This document shows, piece by piece, positions 8,301 to 16,991 of a stretch of 16,991 nucleotides of DNA. A model generated the notes under the pieces. It saw only the letters and a program-made list of their open reading frames with translations, was not told the DNA's origin and ran no database searches. The position numbers and the translations under genes were made by a program. Position 1 is the first letter of the stretch. The number at the start of each line of letters is the position of its first letter. The DNA comes from Chromera velia (Eukaryota > Sar > Chromeraceae): positions 62,341 to 79,331 of the forward strand of contig JAHBMJ010004560.1 of NCBI GenBank assembly GCA_018398765.1. Direction: 5' to 3'.

Positions 8301-10178
8301 CGACCGGCAGACTCTATTCTCTCTCAGGCCGAAGACAGCAAAGTGAAAGAAGCGCTTTGTCGAATGAAAAACAAAGAAAAGGATGACCGCAGCATAGGGA
8401 GGCGAAAGGGATCCGGCGAGGGGGTAAAATAGACAAAGCGGGCGAATGACTAACTCAGTCAGCAAAGAGAGAGGAAGGGTGCATTCAACCAAATCATTCT
8501 TGAAGGAACCACGAATACCATTCATTCATACTCACTCACTCACTTCCACACAGTCATCTCCTCAGTAGAATTCGCCCCCGGTTCAGGTCCCCACACGAAT
8601 CCTTCCTTGAGCACGTTCACTTGTCTGAGGAAGGGAACGAAGTGGCGATGTGCCGCTCCGTCGAGCAGTCTCCACTGCATCTCAGTGAGGGGAGACTTGG
8701 GGATGTCGGTGTCGAAGAGGAAAGGGAGGAGACGGGAAGTCCACTCAGCAGAGCCCTCCATCATCGAGAGCAGAAACTGCTGGTAGTTCCTGTCAGTGCG
8801 ACAGAAGATCTGCCGCAGAGACGTCAGGGCGGTGCGGCTGTCGTGTGTGGGGTCTCTGTTGTGATGCTCGACCAACTCATGCCTCCAGTCCTTCACTGTG
8901 TCCAACAGCACAATCAGGGCCTTCTGAGAACTATTGGGGGAGGGAATCTGCTGGTCACTTGGGCGGAAATTCTCAACCCCCAGGCCCACTTTGAGTGCCC
9001 CAACAAGGGCTCTGTTGATGCTGAGGAGAAGTCTCCGCTTCACCAGCCGTTCCGTCCCTCTCTCCTGACTGGTGCTCTGCTGCAACACCTTGGACGTGAT
9101 CGCCTCGCGGGGTTTCTGTACTGCCCACAAGACGACAGAGTCGGATGTGTTCACAGCGGCTGCACGCAGGAGAGAAGTCTCGAGTCCCAGAATGCACCTC
9201 TGCAGAAGTGGCACCGCCTTCCTCCCCTGTGCCTCTCTGCACTGCTCGTACACCCTGCGGACTGTGTCCAGACGGTCACACCGAGAGAGGAGACAGTGCA
9301 TCAGGTCAGTCATCTCGTCAGGTAGCATTCTGTAGTTGTAGTTTGTCAGGACAGCTCTGCACCTCCGTCTGCCCCTGAGTGTTGCGAAAAGTGCAAATGA
9401 AACCTCTTGGTCCCTCTTGAAGAAGGGATCCTCATCATGCGTGTTGCGGATCTTTGCTGCAGTGCCCAGCTGTGAAGTGCCTACAGAGCCATCCCGTAAG
9501 CCCTGGAGAGTGGTCCTGCAAAGCGACACAGGCAGAGGAAGAGGGGATGTGAGAGACACTGGGCAAAGTGGCAGTGATTCAAAACAAAGAACACCAAAGA
9601 TCTGCTCCAGGCAGCAGGCAGCACACGGAGACTCGAAAACTTGCTGTTTGGGAGGAATCGGGAGGGCATTTGGCGAAGATGAAGAAGGCACAAAGTCGAA
9701 AGAAAATGATCAGGCCTGGAAGGGACCTGCTTGTTCGATGGAACTGCGAGCACAAGACCATGTGAGTATAGAGGGATACGATGACCATCAGTAGCCTTCC
9801 ATTCTCGAGCGAGACATGCTCGGAAGGTGAAAGATGCTCCGATGTACCCGAACCCCATGCAGACCAGAGGTCGATGTCTTTCTGGCTTGCTGACCCGAGT
9901 TTGATCGCGTTATTCAAGTACAGGAAGAGTCGGGCCCTGCGCAACCACATCCCCTCTGCCGTTGGAGCCGGGGAGGGCGACATGACGCAGGGGAGGTTCT
10001 GCAGATTGACGACGTTCTGCTCCTGTTCCACCCACAGGCGAAGAGTCTTGCAAAGAACGAACACGCTGTGAAGATCAGATCCATCACAGAGGGCAAGCAG
10101 GTTCAGACCGACGGGGTCACGAATGATCCCGGACAGAAGAGCAACAGCTCCCAACCTGTCCATCTCCCCTGGCTTCAT
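5214..10178 (-). CDS. Gene B, eight-exon protein of ~955 residues with an ankyrin-like repeat
   Basis: Exons in transcription order (minus strand): 10178-9727, 9515-8544, 8136-7976, 7586-7461, 7258-7207, 7131-6993, 6488-6181, 5871-5214. Together they are 2868 bases, 956 codons including the TGA at 5216-5214, and every junction agrees in phase. All acceptors end in AG. Several donors are textbook (gtgagt at 8543, gtgaga at 7975, gtatgt at 7206), while gtccct at 9726, gttccc at 7460 and gtccgt at 6180 are weak. The start ATG (10178) has an in-frame TGA four codons upstream. By residue: 1-151 Leu-rich, with a stretch at ~25-50 (LNLLALCDGSDLHSVFVLCK) that loosely resembles an F-box; 151-475 a long charged helical region; ~515-560 an ankyrin-like repeat; 635-737 with Pro/Ser-rich sequence, then an aromatic block FWSRLWFWGFVERHIEHNE; 737-955 a helical region, then an acidic Gly/Asp/Glu tail. 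No transmembrane segment or signal peptide is evident. Exons 2, 3, 4, 6 and 8 are well supported; the first donor and exon 5 are the least certain. The gene could also be split in two. Function unknown; an ankyrin repeat suggests protein binding. Confidence 0.6.
6903..6992. repeat. CATC and CCAA tetranucleotide microsatellites in a gene B intron
   Basis: About nine catc units (6903-6938) and five ccaa units (6973-6992) lie in the intron after gene B exon 6. The ccaa run reads as gttg on the gene's strand and contains the inferred 5' splice donor at its first unit. Confidence 0.85.
7461..7586 (-). other. Gene B exon 4, completing an ankyrin-like repeat
   Basis: This exon has no Met and is easily missed. 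After acceptor gatgcag it reads LQYGGCTVLCVAILLDTPDS followed by VLRLLWEAGGGK. The pattern G-x-T-x-L-x-x-A, then V-x-x-L-L about nine residues later, and a Gly/Ala turn is the ankyrin signature. Joined in phase to the end of exon 3 (ILQARLDPLPA) it also supplies the usual turn before the repeat, which supports the splice. The next exon (7258-7207, ~17 residues) was chosen because it alone restores phase between this exon and 7131-6993. It has a good acceptor (tctttacag) and donor (gtatgt) but is short and tentative. Confidence 0.6.
7586..7615. repeat. CATC/CATG short tandem repeat next to a splice acceptor
   Basis: catccatccatgcatgcatgcatg lies immediately upstream, on the gene strand, of the acceptor of gene B exon 4. 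It replaces the usual pyrimidine tract with a gcatg-rich stretch, which makes this acceptor unusual. Confidence 0.7.
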
Positions 10179-10184
10179 GCGCAC

Positions 10185-11037
10185 TCTTCAACCTGATTGT
10201 TTGACATTGTGCGATGGCCGGTCTGAGGGTCTGGGTCACTAAGAACTGGCAACCATCAAATGATGTTGTTCTCACTCCCAAGTTCAAAAACGCCACACTC
10301 TGAGAGACATGACTCTATATGTGGGGTCTTTGTTGAAGGTGTTCGCTTGGATCGTGTCTTCACCGTCAGAACTCCGATCACGATCTGTCATACGATGTCT
10401 GATCACAAGCTTCCGATTCCTTCGAATGTCAATGCAAATTTGGCGCGACTCAGCTAGTGAGATCAGACTGAAGAACCGCGCGTTCGAGCGGAACCCTCCC
10501 ATGCACGGCCCGCGCAGCGTCTCCGGCCACCGGGCCGCCGCAGATTGAAGTTCGTCCCTCTAGAGGCTCTAGAGTACTCTAGAGTAAGATTGCTTAAGAT
10601 TGCTCTTACATACTCTTACATGCTTACGTACGTGCGGAAGGAGAATGTGATAGAATGCGACCTACTAGGATTGTTCCATTCATGCATAGACGCCATAAGG
10701 TGGCTGAACAAGAGGGACAAAGATGGACAAAGCAGATCATTATTACAATAATAACTGTTATTCTTCGTAGTTATCATCATTTTTATTATCTTTTTGATAC
10801 AAATAACTGATTCTATAATTTAAAAAACCTAGCTAATAAAAACCAACGACAACCAGGCGCGAAACTAGGCATGAGGCTTCAAGATTTACTTTCTGAAATA
10901 GAAGTGAGAGAACCGATGCTTTAAACTACTTTAAACATAATTATCTTACATAAAGCCTTAGAAGCGATTTGTTTTGAAACAGACGTGTTCGTTCTACAAT
11001 GCTGCACGCTTCCAGACTCGGAAAAAGAAGTGACATC
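10185..11037. other. Intergenic spacer between genes C and B; upstream region of gene B
   Basis: The spacer is about 850 bases. It holds the 3' flank of gene C (AT-rich, 10740-11037) and the presumed 5' region of gene B (10185-10560, GC-richer). No TATA box or initiator can be called with confidence. Short frames at 10260-10548 lie in both strands with no protein character and are left out. The middle contains a palindrome and period-10 repeat. Confidence 0.5.
10557..10628. repeat. CTCTAGAG palindromes and period-10 tandem repeat
   Basis: ctctagag occurs three times (10557, 10567, 10577). The last two form the perfect 18-base palindrome ctctagagtactctagag at 10567-10584. Directly after it come two copies of taagattgct (10585-10604) and two of cttaca(t)(a/g)ct (10605-10624), all in register at 10 bases, then acgtacgt. 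It lies about 380 bases upstream of the gene B start. Confidence 0.7.
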
Positions 11038-14000
11038 TTAGCTAGTTGATCGCGCATTCCGAAGGAATGCCTGAAGTGCCGAGAGCCGTGCATCGATGTC
11101 TGGAAGGCTCATCACTTCTTTCTTCCCTTCCTTTTCCTTCTCCTTCACACCAAATTCCTCTGCCTTTTTCCTCACAGACAAACCACAGGACTGGGGCACG
11201 CTGGCTGCCCCCAATCCCCCCACCCTCTCACCCCCCAAGAGAGTCTCAGGCCGCGTCTGCTTCCTCAATCCGTCCCCGGATTCTCCTGCCTCTTCCTTCC
11301 CGCCCCCCCCCACCCGAGAGGGTTCCAGCGCCCCCCCGAGCAGAGCCCGCAGACCTCTGTCTGCCTCCACGGCCGCACTAGACAACCGACCCCCTCCTCC
11401 CACGTCTCCCTTACCACTTCCCCACACCCGCACCCCCTCACCCACGATAGGTCGGGGTCTGCCAGCATCTTCGGGAAGAGCACTCACGGCATGCCCGCTC
11501 ACAGAAACACCGGGCGTCTCGGCTTTCGGGGATTCACCCGCACTCCGCCCTCCATCCACCCCAGTGGCGCCTCTCTGTCGCAAACGAGCAGCTGCGGCAG
11601 CTGCCTCCGGGGACAGGGTCATGGCGGTCGTGGGCTGAGGGACGTGCGGCTTGCGTGTGAATATAGTGGTGGTGCTAGTGTCTTGCATGGAGGTCGGAGG
11701 AACACCGGCACGGGCAAACTCTGCGTCTACATGCACCGCTGTAGCACCAGAGGGCCCCAACCGAGAGGCCTCCCCTCTTGAGAAGGAAGGCGACCCTCGG
11801 GGCTCCCTCTCCACACCCCCAACACCCGCATTCCCTCCTCCGAATCGCCCCACAGGGCCACGCCCCCTCCCGCCATTTGCCGCTCTACTGCTGCCGGAAC
11901 TCATCCCCCCCCTGCTGGGAGGTGAGAGCCTTGCACTCGGAGACGTGGCGCCCTTCCGACCCACCCCGGCCACATGCCCACTCCCCCCCCTCGATCCAAA
12001 AGCAGCAGGTCCAGATGCTGCAGCCCAGGGGGGAGGAGACGGGAGACGGGTGGGAGACCTACGCCCCCCCATTGACGAGGACGATCGGATGGAACCGGGG
12101 GACACCTGCCGGGCCTTGGAGGTAGATGTGCCCCTCAGGTACGTGGGACTGCCGGGGGGTGCTCTCCCCCAAGAGGGCGACGCACGCCTTTCCTGTACAC
12201 GCGGGGGAGGTGTGTCTCTGCGCTGTGCAGCCATCCCCCGAGGGTCAGCCATCCCCCGAGGGTTCCGAGGGATGTTCCCCGATGGCGACGCCTTCCTCCC
12301 CCCGAGTCCAGAGGACCCAGGGGTCCAGGGGGAGGAAGAGGGTCGGATGGGAACGGGAGACGGCGTCCGAGCTCGAGAGGAGCCCCTGGATACCGACCGT
12401 GGAGGGAAAGGGGGGGTTGGGGGCAGTCCGCTTCTTCCTGTGCCGCCCCACGGGGGTCTCTCTCTCGTGCCTGCCGCCATGTGAGATCCCCCTCTCCCCC
12501 TTCCTCTCTCAGCTCCCCCCCCCCTTCCCCCTCCCCCCTGAGGAGAAAGGGAACGACTTCGGGAGGGGGTTCTGCTTCCTTGGGGAGCAAAAGCGGTTCT
12601 CCTGAAGGAAAAAAAGAAAAAGAAGCAGAAAGACGGCTGGTTCTGACTGGAATGTGTATGAGAACAAAAGCATTCAGTGACAGAGCAGATTAAATGATGC
12701 CAATAAAGCAGTCAGCATCATATTGCCACAGACATAGATCTTTGAACGAGCTTCAGGCCGATCAGACGCCCACAGTCTTTGTCGCCACCGCAGAAAGAGA
12801 ATGCAAAAAGCAAACAAAAACAGACGGCACTAAAGAAGACATAAACCCGGGGAAGAGTGGTGGAATAAAAAAACGAAACGACTTCAGAGGCACTCATTCC
12901 TTAACGGACATCCCCCCTCCCAAGAAAAAACAGAATCGCGTCACCTACCCCGTTCTTTGCCGAGCATGTAGAGTTTCGACTTCTACCTCCAATCGCCGGA
13001 CCTGAAGATGAAAGCAAACGAAGGGAAGCAGGGGAGCAGAGAGGGGTAAAGACAGAAGGATATTCACGGAAAACAGACCTGAGATGGACCCCCAAGAGTG
13101 TGGGCAAGCCAAACGGAAGGCGCTACAGGAAGTCAAGGCACGACCTGGCCTCCGAGACACCAAACGAAGTCGAAATGAGAGCTGAAATCTGCGGGAAAAC
13201 GGGAGCGACAACGGAAAGAACGCAAAAGAAGGCAGACACAACCAAAGTGGCAGAATCCGTGCAGGCAACCTCCTTTCTCCCACCTGAGCTTTCAGTCGTC
13301 TCTCTGTCTGCTTGGCGTCCTGAAGTTCTCTCTTCAGCCGTTCGTTCTCCCGGCCGCTGTCTGCCAGCTTTCGTTGACATGCCTTCAAGTCCTCCTGGAA
13401 ACGGGCAGTCAAACGCAGTGTAAACAAGAATATGTGTTCGCAAGAGGGCCCTGGAAGCATCATCTTGAGAAGCCACAGACGCCGAGACGAAGGCAACAGA
13501 TAGATGCCGCGATGCAAGACATGGTGCCACACTTTGCGCTTCAGACTGATTTCCCATTTCCTCACTTGCGTCCTTCCCTCCTCCCTTCCTTCCTTCCTGC
13601 CTTCCTTCCTTCCCTCCTTCCTCCCCCCCCTTCCCTCCCTTCCTTCCTTTCTCCCCTTCCCTTTCTTATCTCCTTCGTTCCTTCCTTTCGTCATCACTTC
13701 CTTCCTTCCTTCCTTCCTTCCTTCCTTTCTTCCTTTCTTCCTTTCTTCCTCCCTCCCTTCCTTCCTTCCTTCCTTCCTTCCTTCCTTCCCTCCTTCCTTC
13801 CTTCCTTCCTCCCCTCGCCGCGGTTCCTCTTCTTCCTGTAAGAACACTTCCCTCACCGACCTGCGTCTTCTCGTGGAGGCGTCTCAGCTTCATACCGTCA
13901 GCAGCAGACAGAAGTGCGGTGTTCGCGCGCATTCCCGACGACAGCCCCTCCCTCCAGCCGTGCACGGACTGGAGCGGGGACACACGCGGGTGTAGACTCT

Positions 14001-14744
14001 CCGGCTCTGCCCTCTCAGATCGCCCCTGCTGTGCCTGTACATCACCCCTGAAGTGAGTCTGCCCCTGCACGCGTCCCCCCTCTCTGCCCCTGACAGACAC
14101 ACTGGACGAGGCAGAAGACGTCGCCCTCCGCACCGTCGACAGGGCAGGCGCCTCCAACACCTCTCCGGGAGGCAGAGATAGCCCTCCAACTCCTCCTGCA
14201 GTCTCCTGGTGGTTCACATCTTCTATCCTTCCCCCCGCAGTCTCTCTGTCTCCCTCCACATCCCTTTCGGAGGTCGAAGCTGGGGCTGCCACGCTTGACT
14301 GTTGTGTAGACAACCTTCTGCCCACTGCTGGCCCCCCTCCGCTATTGGGCACGGTGGTTGCCAGCAGCGCGTCTGAGGCTTCCTCACTGGACGCGGAGAG
14401 ATGCTCGGCTGAGGGGAGAGGAGAGGGACAGAGGATCCAATTCAACCCAAAGTGTGCTGGTCAGTCGGTAAAGCAGAGAAACGGAGTTTCCCAAAGCAAC
14501 AAAAAAGTATGAGAAAAAGGCATGCCGAGCAGGAGACGGGGAGCCCAACTGACCAAGTTTCAGAGACCTTTGCGTGATGCCGAGGGGGTCCAGACCCCTC
14601 TCCACCAGGGCATTCCCTTGGGAGCCCCCCTGCAGACAGACAAGAGAGAGTCAGACAGGCTTACTGCGGCGGCAAGGTAGATGCAAGCAGCGCCACGACC
14701 TGATGAAAGAAGGGACTTACAACACCCTCAGTCTGTCCCAGCAT
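11038..14744 (-). CDS. Gene C, six-exon coiled-coil protein of ~791 residues with long disordered tail
   Basis: Exons in transcription order (minus strand): 14744-14721, 14629-14554, 14408-13861, 13394-13284, 13001-12949, 12601-11038. They total 2376 bases, 792 codons with the TAA at 11040-11038, and all junctions are in phase. Donors are gtaagt, gtcagt, gtcggt, gtggga and gtaggt. Acceptors follow pyrimidine runs, the best before exon 6 (tttttttccttcag). By residue: 1-60 a compact segment (GNALVERGLDPLGITQRSLK); 60-195 disordered Ser/Thr/Gly/Glu; ~196-270 a coiled coil spanning exons 3-5 (ENERLKRELQDAKQTERRLK); 271-770 very long Ser/Pro/Arg/Gly-rich low complexity including SR-like stretches; then a Lys/Glu run and a C-terminal helix SLPDIDARLSALQAFLRNA. 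The coiled coil, basic Ser-rich tail and terminal IDARL-type helix recall centrosomal/basal-body proteins of the CCDC61/VFL3 type, but the N-terminal globular head of that family is not seen, so no name is given. The frame stays open for 13 codons upstream of the ATG (to EGKDERLAQ), so the true start may be further upstream. Confidence 0.65.
13561..13818. repeat. Long TTCC-rich polypyrimidine tract in intron 3 of gene C
   Basis: About 250 bases of almost uninterrupted pyrimidine, built mainly of cttc/ttcc units with short variants. It lies wholly within the 466-base third intron of gene C, where the transcript carries the purine strand (ggaa repeats). Long frames of Phe-Leu-Pro-Ser or Lys-Glu-Gly-Arg across it are artefacts. 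Confidence 0.9.
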
Positions 14745-15300
14745 TTGGGCGAGACGTTCGTCTTTCCCTTCGGCAATGAAGAAGCCGAAGCCAGTCAGAA
14801 ACAGGAGCTCACAAGGAGCAGAAATGCAGAAGACACGGCCAAGACACGAAGCAATTCACGATGGTTGCCTTCGTCAAGCAATTCAGGAGTGCGAACAATT
14901 AACAACACCCGTGGAATCGATACCACAGACGCGTTGATTGGGCAAGACAAGTCAATCTCTTAACAACAATGAAACAGGAAAGAATTAATGCCACCGTTGC
15001 ATGTTCAATGCATGTATTAATATAGACTGCCTTCGGCCTCTGTATACGTGCAAGGGACTTCGGTTCGGGGTGTTCGATCAGTTTCTGACTGTGACTCAAA
15101 CTGTGAGGGTGAATTCGTTTTCAAGTTTCGACCATGCAGTTCATTGCAGTTCTGGGATGATTCACTGCATTCTGATCGAAAGTCAGCTGACAAAACCACG
15201 CATGCAGTTAGCCCAGTTGAGACGCGCATTACGTGCACAAAATGATTGTGGTCGGTCCCGATTCACTCCCGCGGGGGACCGGCCAATGTAGGCCAATGCG
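14745..15300. promoter_or_regulatory. Upstream region of gene C (no defined promoter)
   Basis: The region upstream of the gene C start becomes AT-richer after 14880. Paired gcatg-type motifs (ttgcatgttcaatgcatgta, 14997-15016), a tgcagttc/ctgcattct group near 15130-15170, and a hairpin with twin CCAAT motifs at 15253-15300 are visible. None is shown to be a promoter; the call is by position only. Confidence 0.3.
15253..15300. repeat. GC hairpin followed by duplicated GGCCAATG motif
   Basis: cggtccc (15253-15259) pairs with gggaccg (15275-15281) over a 15-base loop. It is followed directly by ggccaatgta and ggccaatgcg, a 10-base direct repeat holding two CCAAT boxes. It is about 510-560 bases upstream of the gene C start codon. 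CCAAT boxes bind NF-Y in many eukaryotes; use here is an inference. Confidence 0.5.
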
Positions 15301-16991
15301 TGCGTCAGAAGTACAGTGGTACGCCTTGTATAAGCGATATGAATTCAAAATATAATAATGATTTTTAGTATCACCTTTGCCAAGGGGACAAACTTTTAGA
15401 AAGTTTTTGCCCTGTCTCTCCCCTCTTTTCGTTGTTCTCCGAGTCCTACTCTATCGCTGCTTGAGAAATAAGCCGCAGTAAAAGTGATTAATGAGCAGTG
15501 TTCCTAGATTCTGAACAGACGGGATGAACCGGAACCTTTTGACAGACTAGGCTAGATCCACCCCTCATACACGGGGACGTGGCATGCATAACAAAAACCT
15601 CAATCATCATTTTTAGTGTTGTATTATGTTGCATTGTATGCATGTCGTAGCATGTCGTTCATCTCTGTTTTGAATTAACTAGGTTTTTTACTAAACTAAT
15701 CTCTTACACCCAGTCGCCCTCCTCCTCAGAAGCCTATACTGCAGCCACGCCTCCTGCTATAGCCAATAACATAGCCTTCAAAATTATTTTTCTTAAAAAA
15801 ATATGAAAGCAAAATGTTACATCGTTTTCTAGAGTGGTCTAAACACTGTAGTACACTATAGTAAGTATTGCTATTATTATTATTGAATTATATTGAAGTA
15901 CGGTGCAGTAAACCTCATGCAGTACACAGTACCACGCCTACTAGTAATACATGCTCTGTTATTATTTAGTTTTTCAAAATTATAGTTAACATATGGGTCT
16001 AAAATTCCTGTAATAGTACCAGATTTTTATATACTAAATGAGCTAGGCTGACAGCCGCCAACTAGATCCGACTAGTACCTGAGTATATAGCACTTATTAT
16101 ACACAACGCAACACCCTAGGCGCGATGTTTAAGCCTAGGTTTAAACTCTGCTAGAAACTCTCTTATCTACAACTATCTACAATATCCTAGGGGTACCTAG
16201 GGGCATAGCCGCTCGAACGTTTTTATATATAACACTACTCTCCGCTCCGTAATCAGACCTCTATCAGTTAACCATTCAATACCATTCCTAGTGTCATTCA
16301 ACTTAGTATTGAAGGCTGCATGAAGCAGTATGGGATTTTCATCACGCTTCTCTAAAAACATTATTTCATTGGTTTGCACCTAGTTTTGCATGCCCATAAA
16401 CTCGTTGGTATGCGCTGGGTTGCGTTCTAGGGTTACGTTCTTTAGCTGTGTCAGTGATAGTGTGACCAATGGCTTCTTGGCATCGTTTTACCAGCTTGTC
16501 CCCCCCCCCCTCTTCACTTTCTCTACATTACTTCCTCGTGCTAAAAAGACAAAAGAAAAAAATAAAGCACATTTTGCTCTCTACTAAATATACTGACAGT
16601 AACACTGTAGTAAAAGATAAATCTATCCCAAACGGTCTCCAACATCAAAACGGTCTCCAAAATTACCATATCTATCAAACATTTCTAGGTACTAAACAAT
16701 GATTAAAAACTTAAAACAAAGAGTTTTAAACGGTTTGAGAGTGCAATTAAGTGTTTTTTAAATCCTAGTTAGTAAGAGAATTATATAAAAATTTGATTTA
16801 TGATAACTATATATATATTTAAATTTGAATGTATGATTTTAAGTTTTTAACTCTTTAAAATATTTTCTTTACAATGAATCTTAAGGTTTTAACAGAAAGA
16901 TTGAAAACATATAAAACATAGTGTAGAGCTTTTACAAGTATCACAATTGATGTTATTAATATGTTGATATATATATATATATATATATATA
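15301..16991. other. AT-rich intergenic DNA, no gene seen
   Basis: Stops are dense in all frames and there is no GC-rich exon-like block. Visible small features are cctagg palindromes near 16113-16200 (cctaggggtacctagggg at 16189), a paired aaacggtctccaa at 16630 and 16649, a C-run at 16500-16510 and a terminal (at)n run. The right edge of the window is still in this region. Confidence 0.6.
16967..16991. repeat. AT dinucleotide microsatellite reaching the window edge
   Basis: An uninterrupted alternating at/ta run of about 25 bases continues to the last base, so its true length is not known from this window. Confidence 0.9.

Noticed and set aside
8621-9325. Open frame of 234 codons on the plus strand
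   Set aside because: It is antisense to gene B exon 2, where the minus strand reads as a long protein-like frame bounded by a good acceptor and a gtgagt donor.
11651-12484. Open frame of 277 codons on the plus strand
   Set aside because: It lies antisense to the last exon of gene C in very GC-rich sequence. Its composition mirrors the minus-strand exon, which has good splice sites, phase agreement and a natural C-terminal end.
12135-12590. Alternative frame in the 5' part of gene C exon 6
   Set aside because: It would need an acceptor at 12538, whose phase does not match the frame chosen downstream. The acceptor before 12601 has a far better pyrimidine tract and restores phase to the long frame.
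13374-13995. Long Ser/Phe/Leu/Pro frames on the plus strand
   Set aside because: They are translations of the ttcc-rich intron tract.

Overview
The window is nuclear DNA from a eukaryote, most likely a unicellular alga or protist. GC-rich coding exons are interrupted by short GT-AG introns (75 to about 500 bases) with pyrimidine-rich acceptors. They sit between AT-rich intergenic stretches carrying microsatellites, degenerate tandem repeats and a small transposon. There are no bacterial operons, Shine-Dalgarno sites or phage genes. Long disordered Ser/Pro/Gly/Arg stretches, gene density and intron style fit an alveolate such as a chromerid (Chromera-like), but that assignment is a guess from style.

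Three protein-coding genes can be supported. Gene A (+ strand) is the last exon of a gene entering from the left edge (89..1327, 412 residues, no family recognised). Gene B (- strand, 10178..5214) is rebuilt as eight exons whose phases all agree, giving about 955 residues. It has one recognisable ankyrin-like repeat, assembled across an exon junction, and otherwise unfamiliar sequence. Gene C (- strand, 14744..11038) is rebuilt as six exons in agreeing phase, giving about 791 residues: a short N-terminal segment, a disordered region, a coiled coil of about 75 residues assembled from three exons, a very long Arg/Gly/Ser/Pro-rich tail and a conserved-looking C-terminal helix. Genes B and C are in tandem on the minus strand about 860 bases apart. 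Nothing shows that they work together.

Non-genic layout: 1328-1700 holds the 3' flank of gene A with a three-copy degenerate repeat; 1700-3580 is AT-rich and contains a 231-bp MITE-like element with perfect 16-bp terminal inverted repeats and an 8-bp target duplication (2760-3006), followed by four copies of a GC-rich repeat; 3580-4400 holds a hairpin and a CA/GA microsatellite; about 4400-5323 is an old tandem duplication of a ~457-bp unit that copied the 3' end of gene B, including its stop codon; 10185-11037 separates B and C; 14750-16991 is the upstream region of gene C followed by AT-rich DNA without a detectable gene.

No defence system, biosynthetic cluster or other clearly new multi-gene system is visible. 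The most interesting items are the MITE, the tail duplication of gene B, the splice donor inside a GTTG microsatellite, and two multi-exon genes without recognised orthologues.
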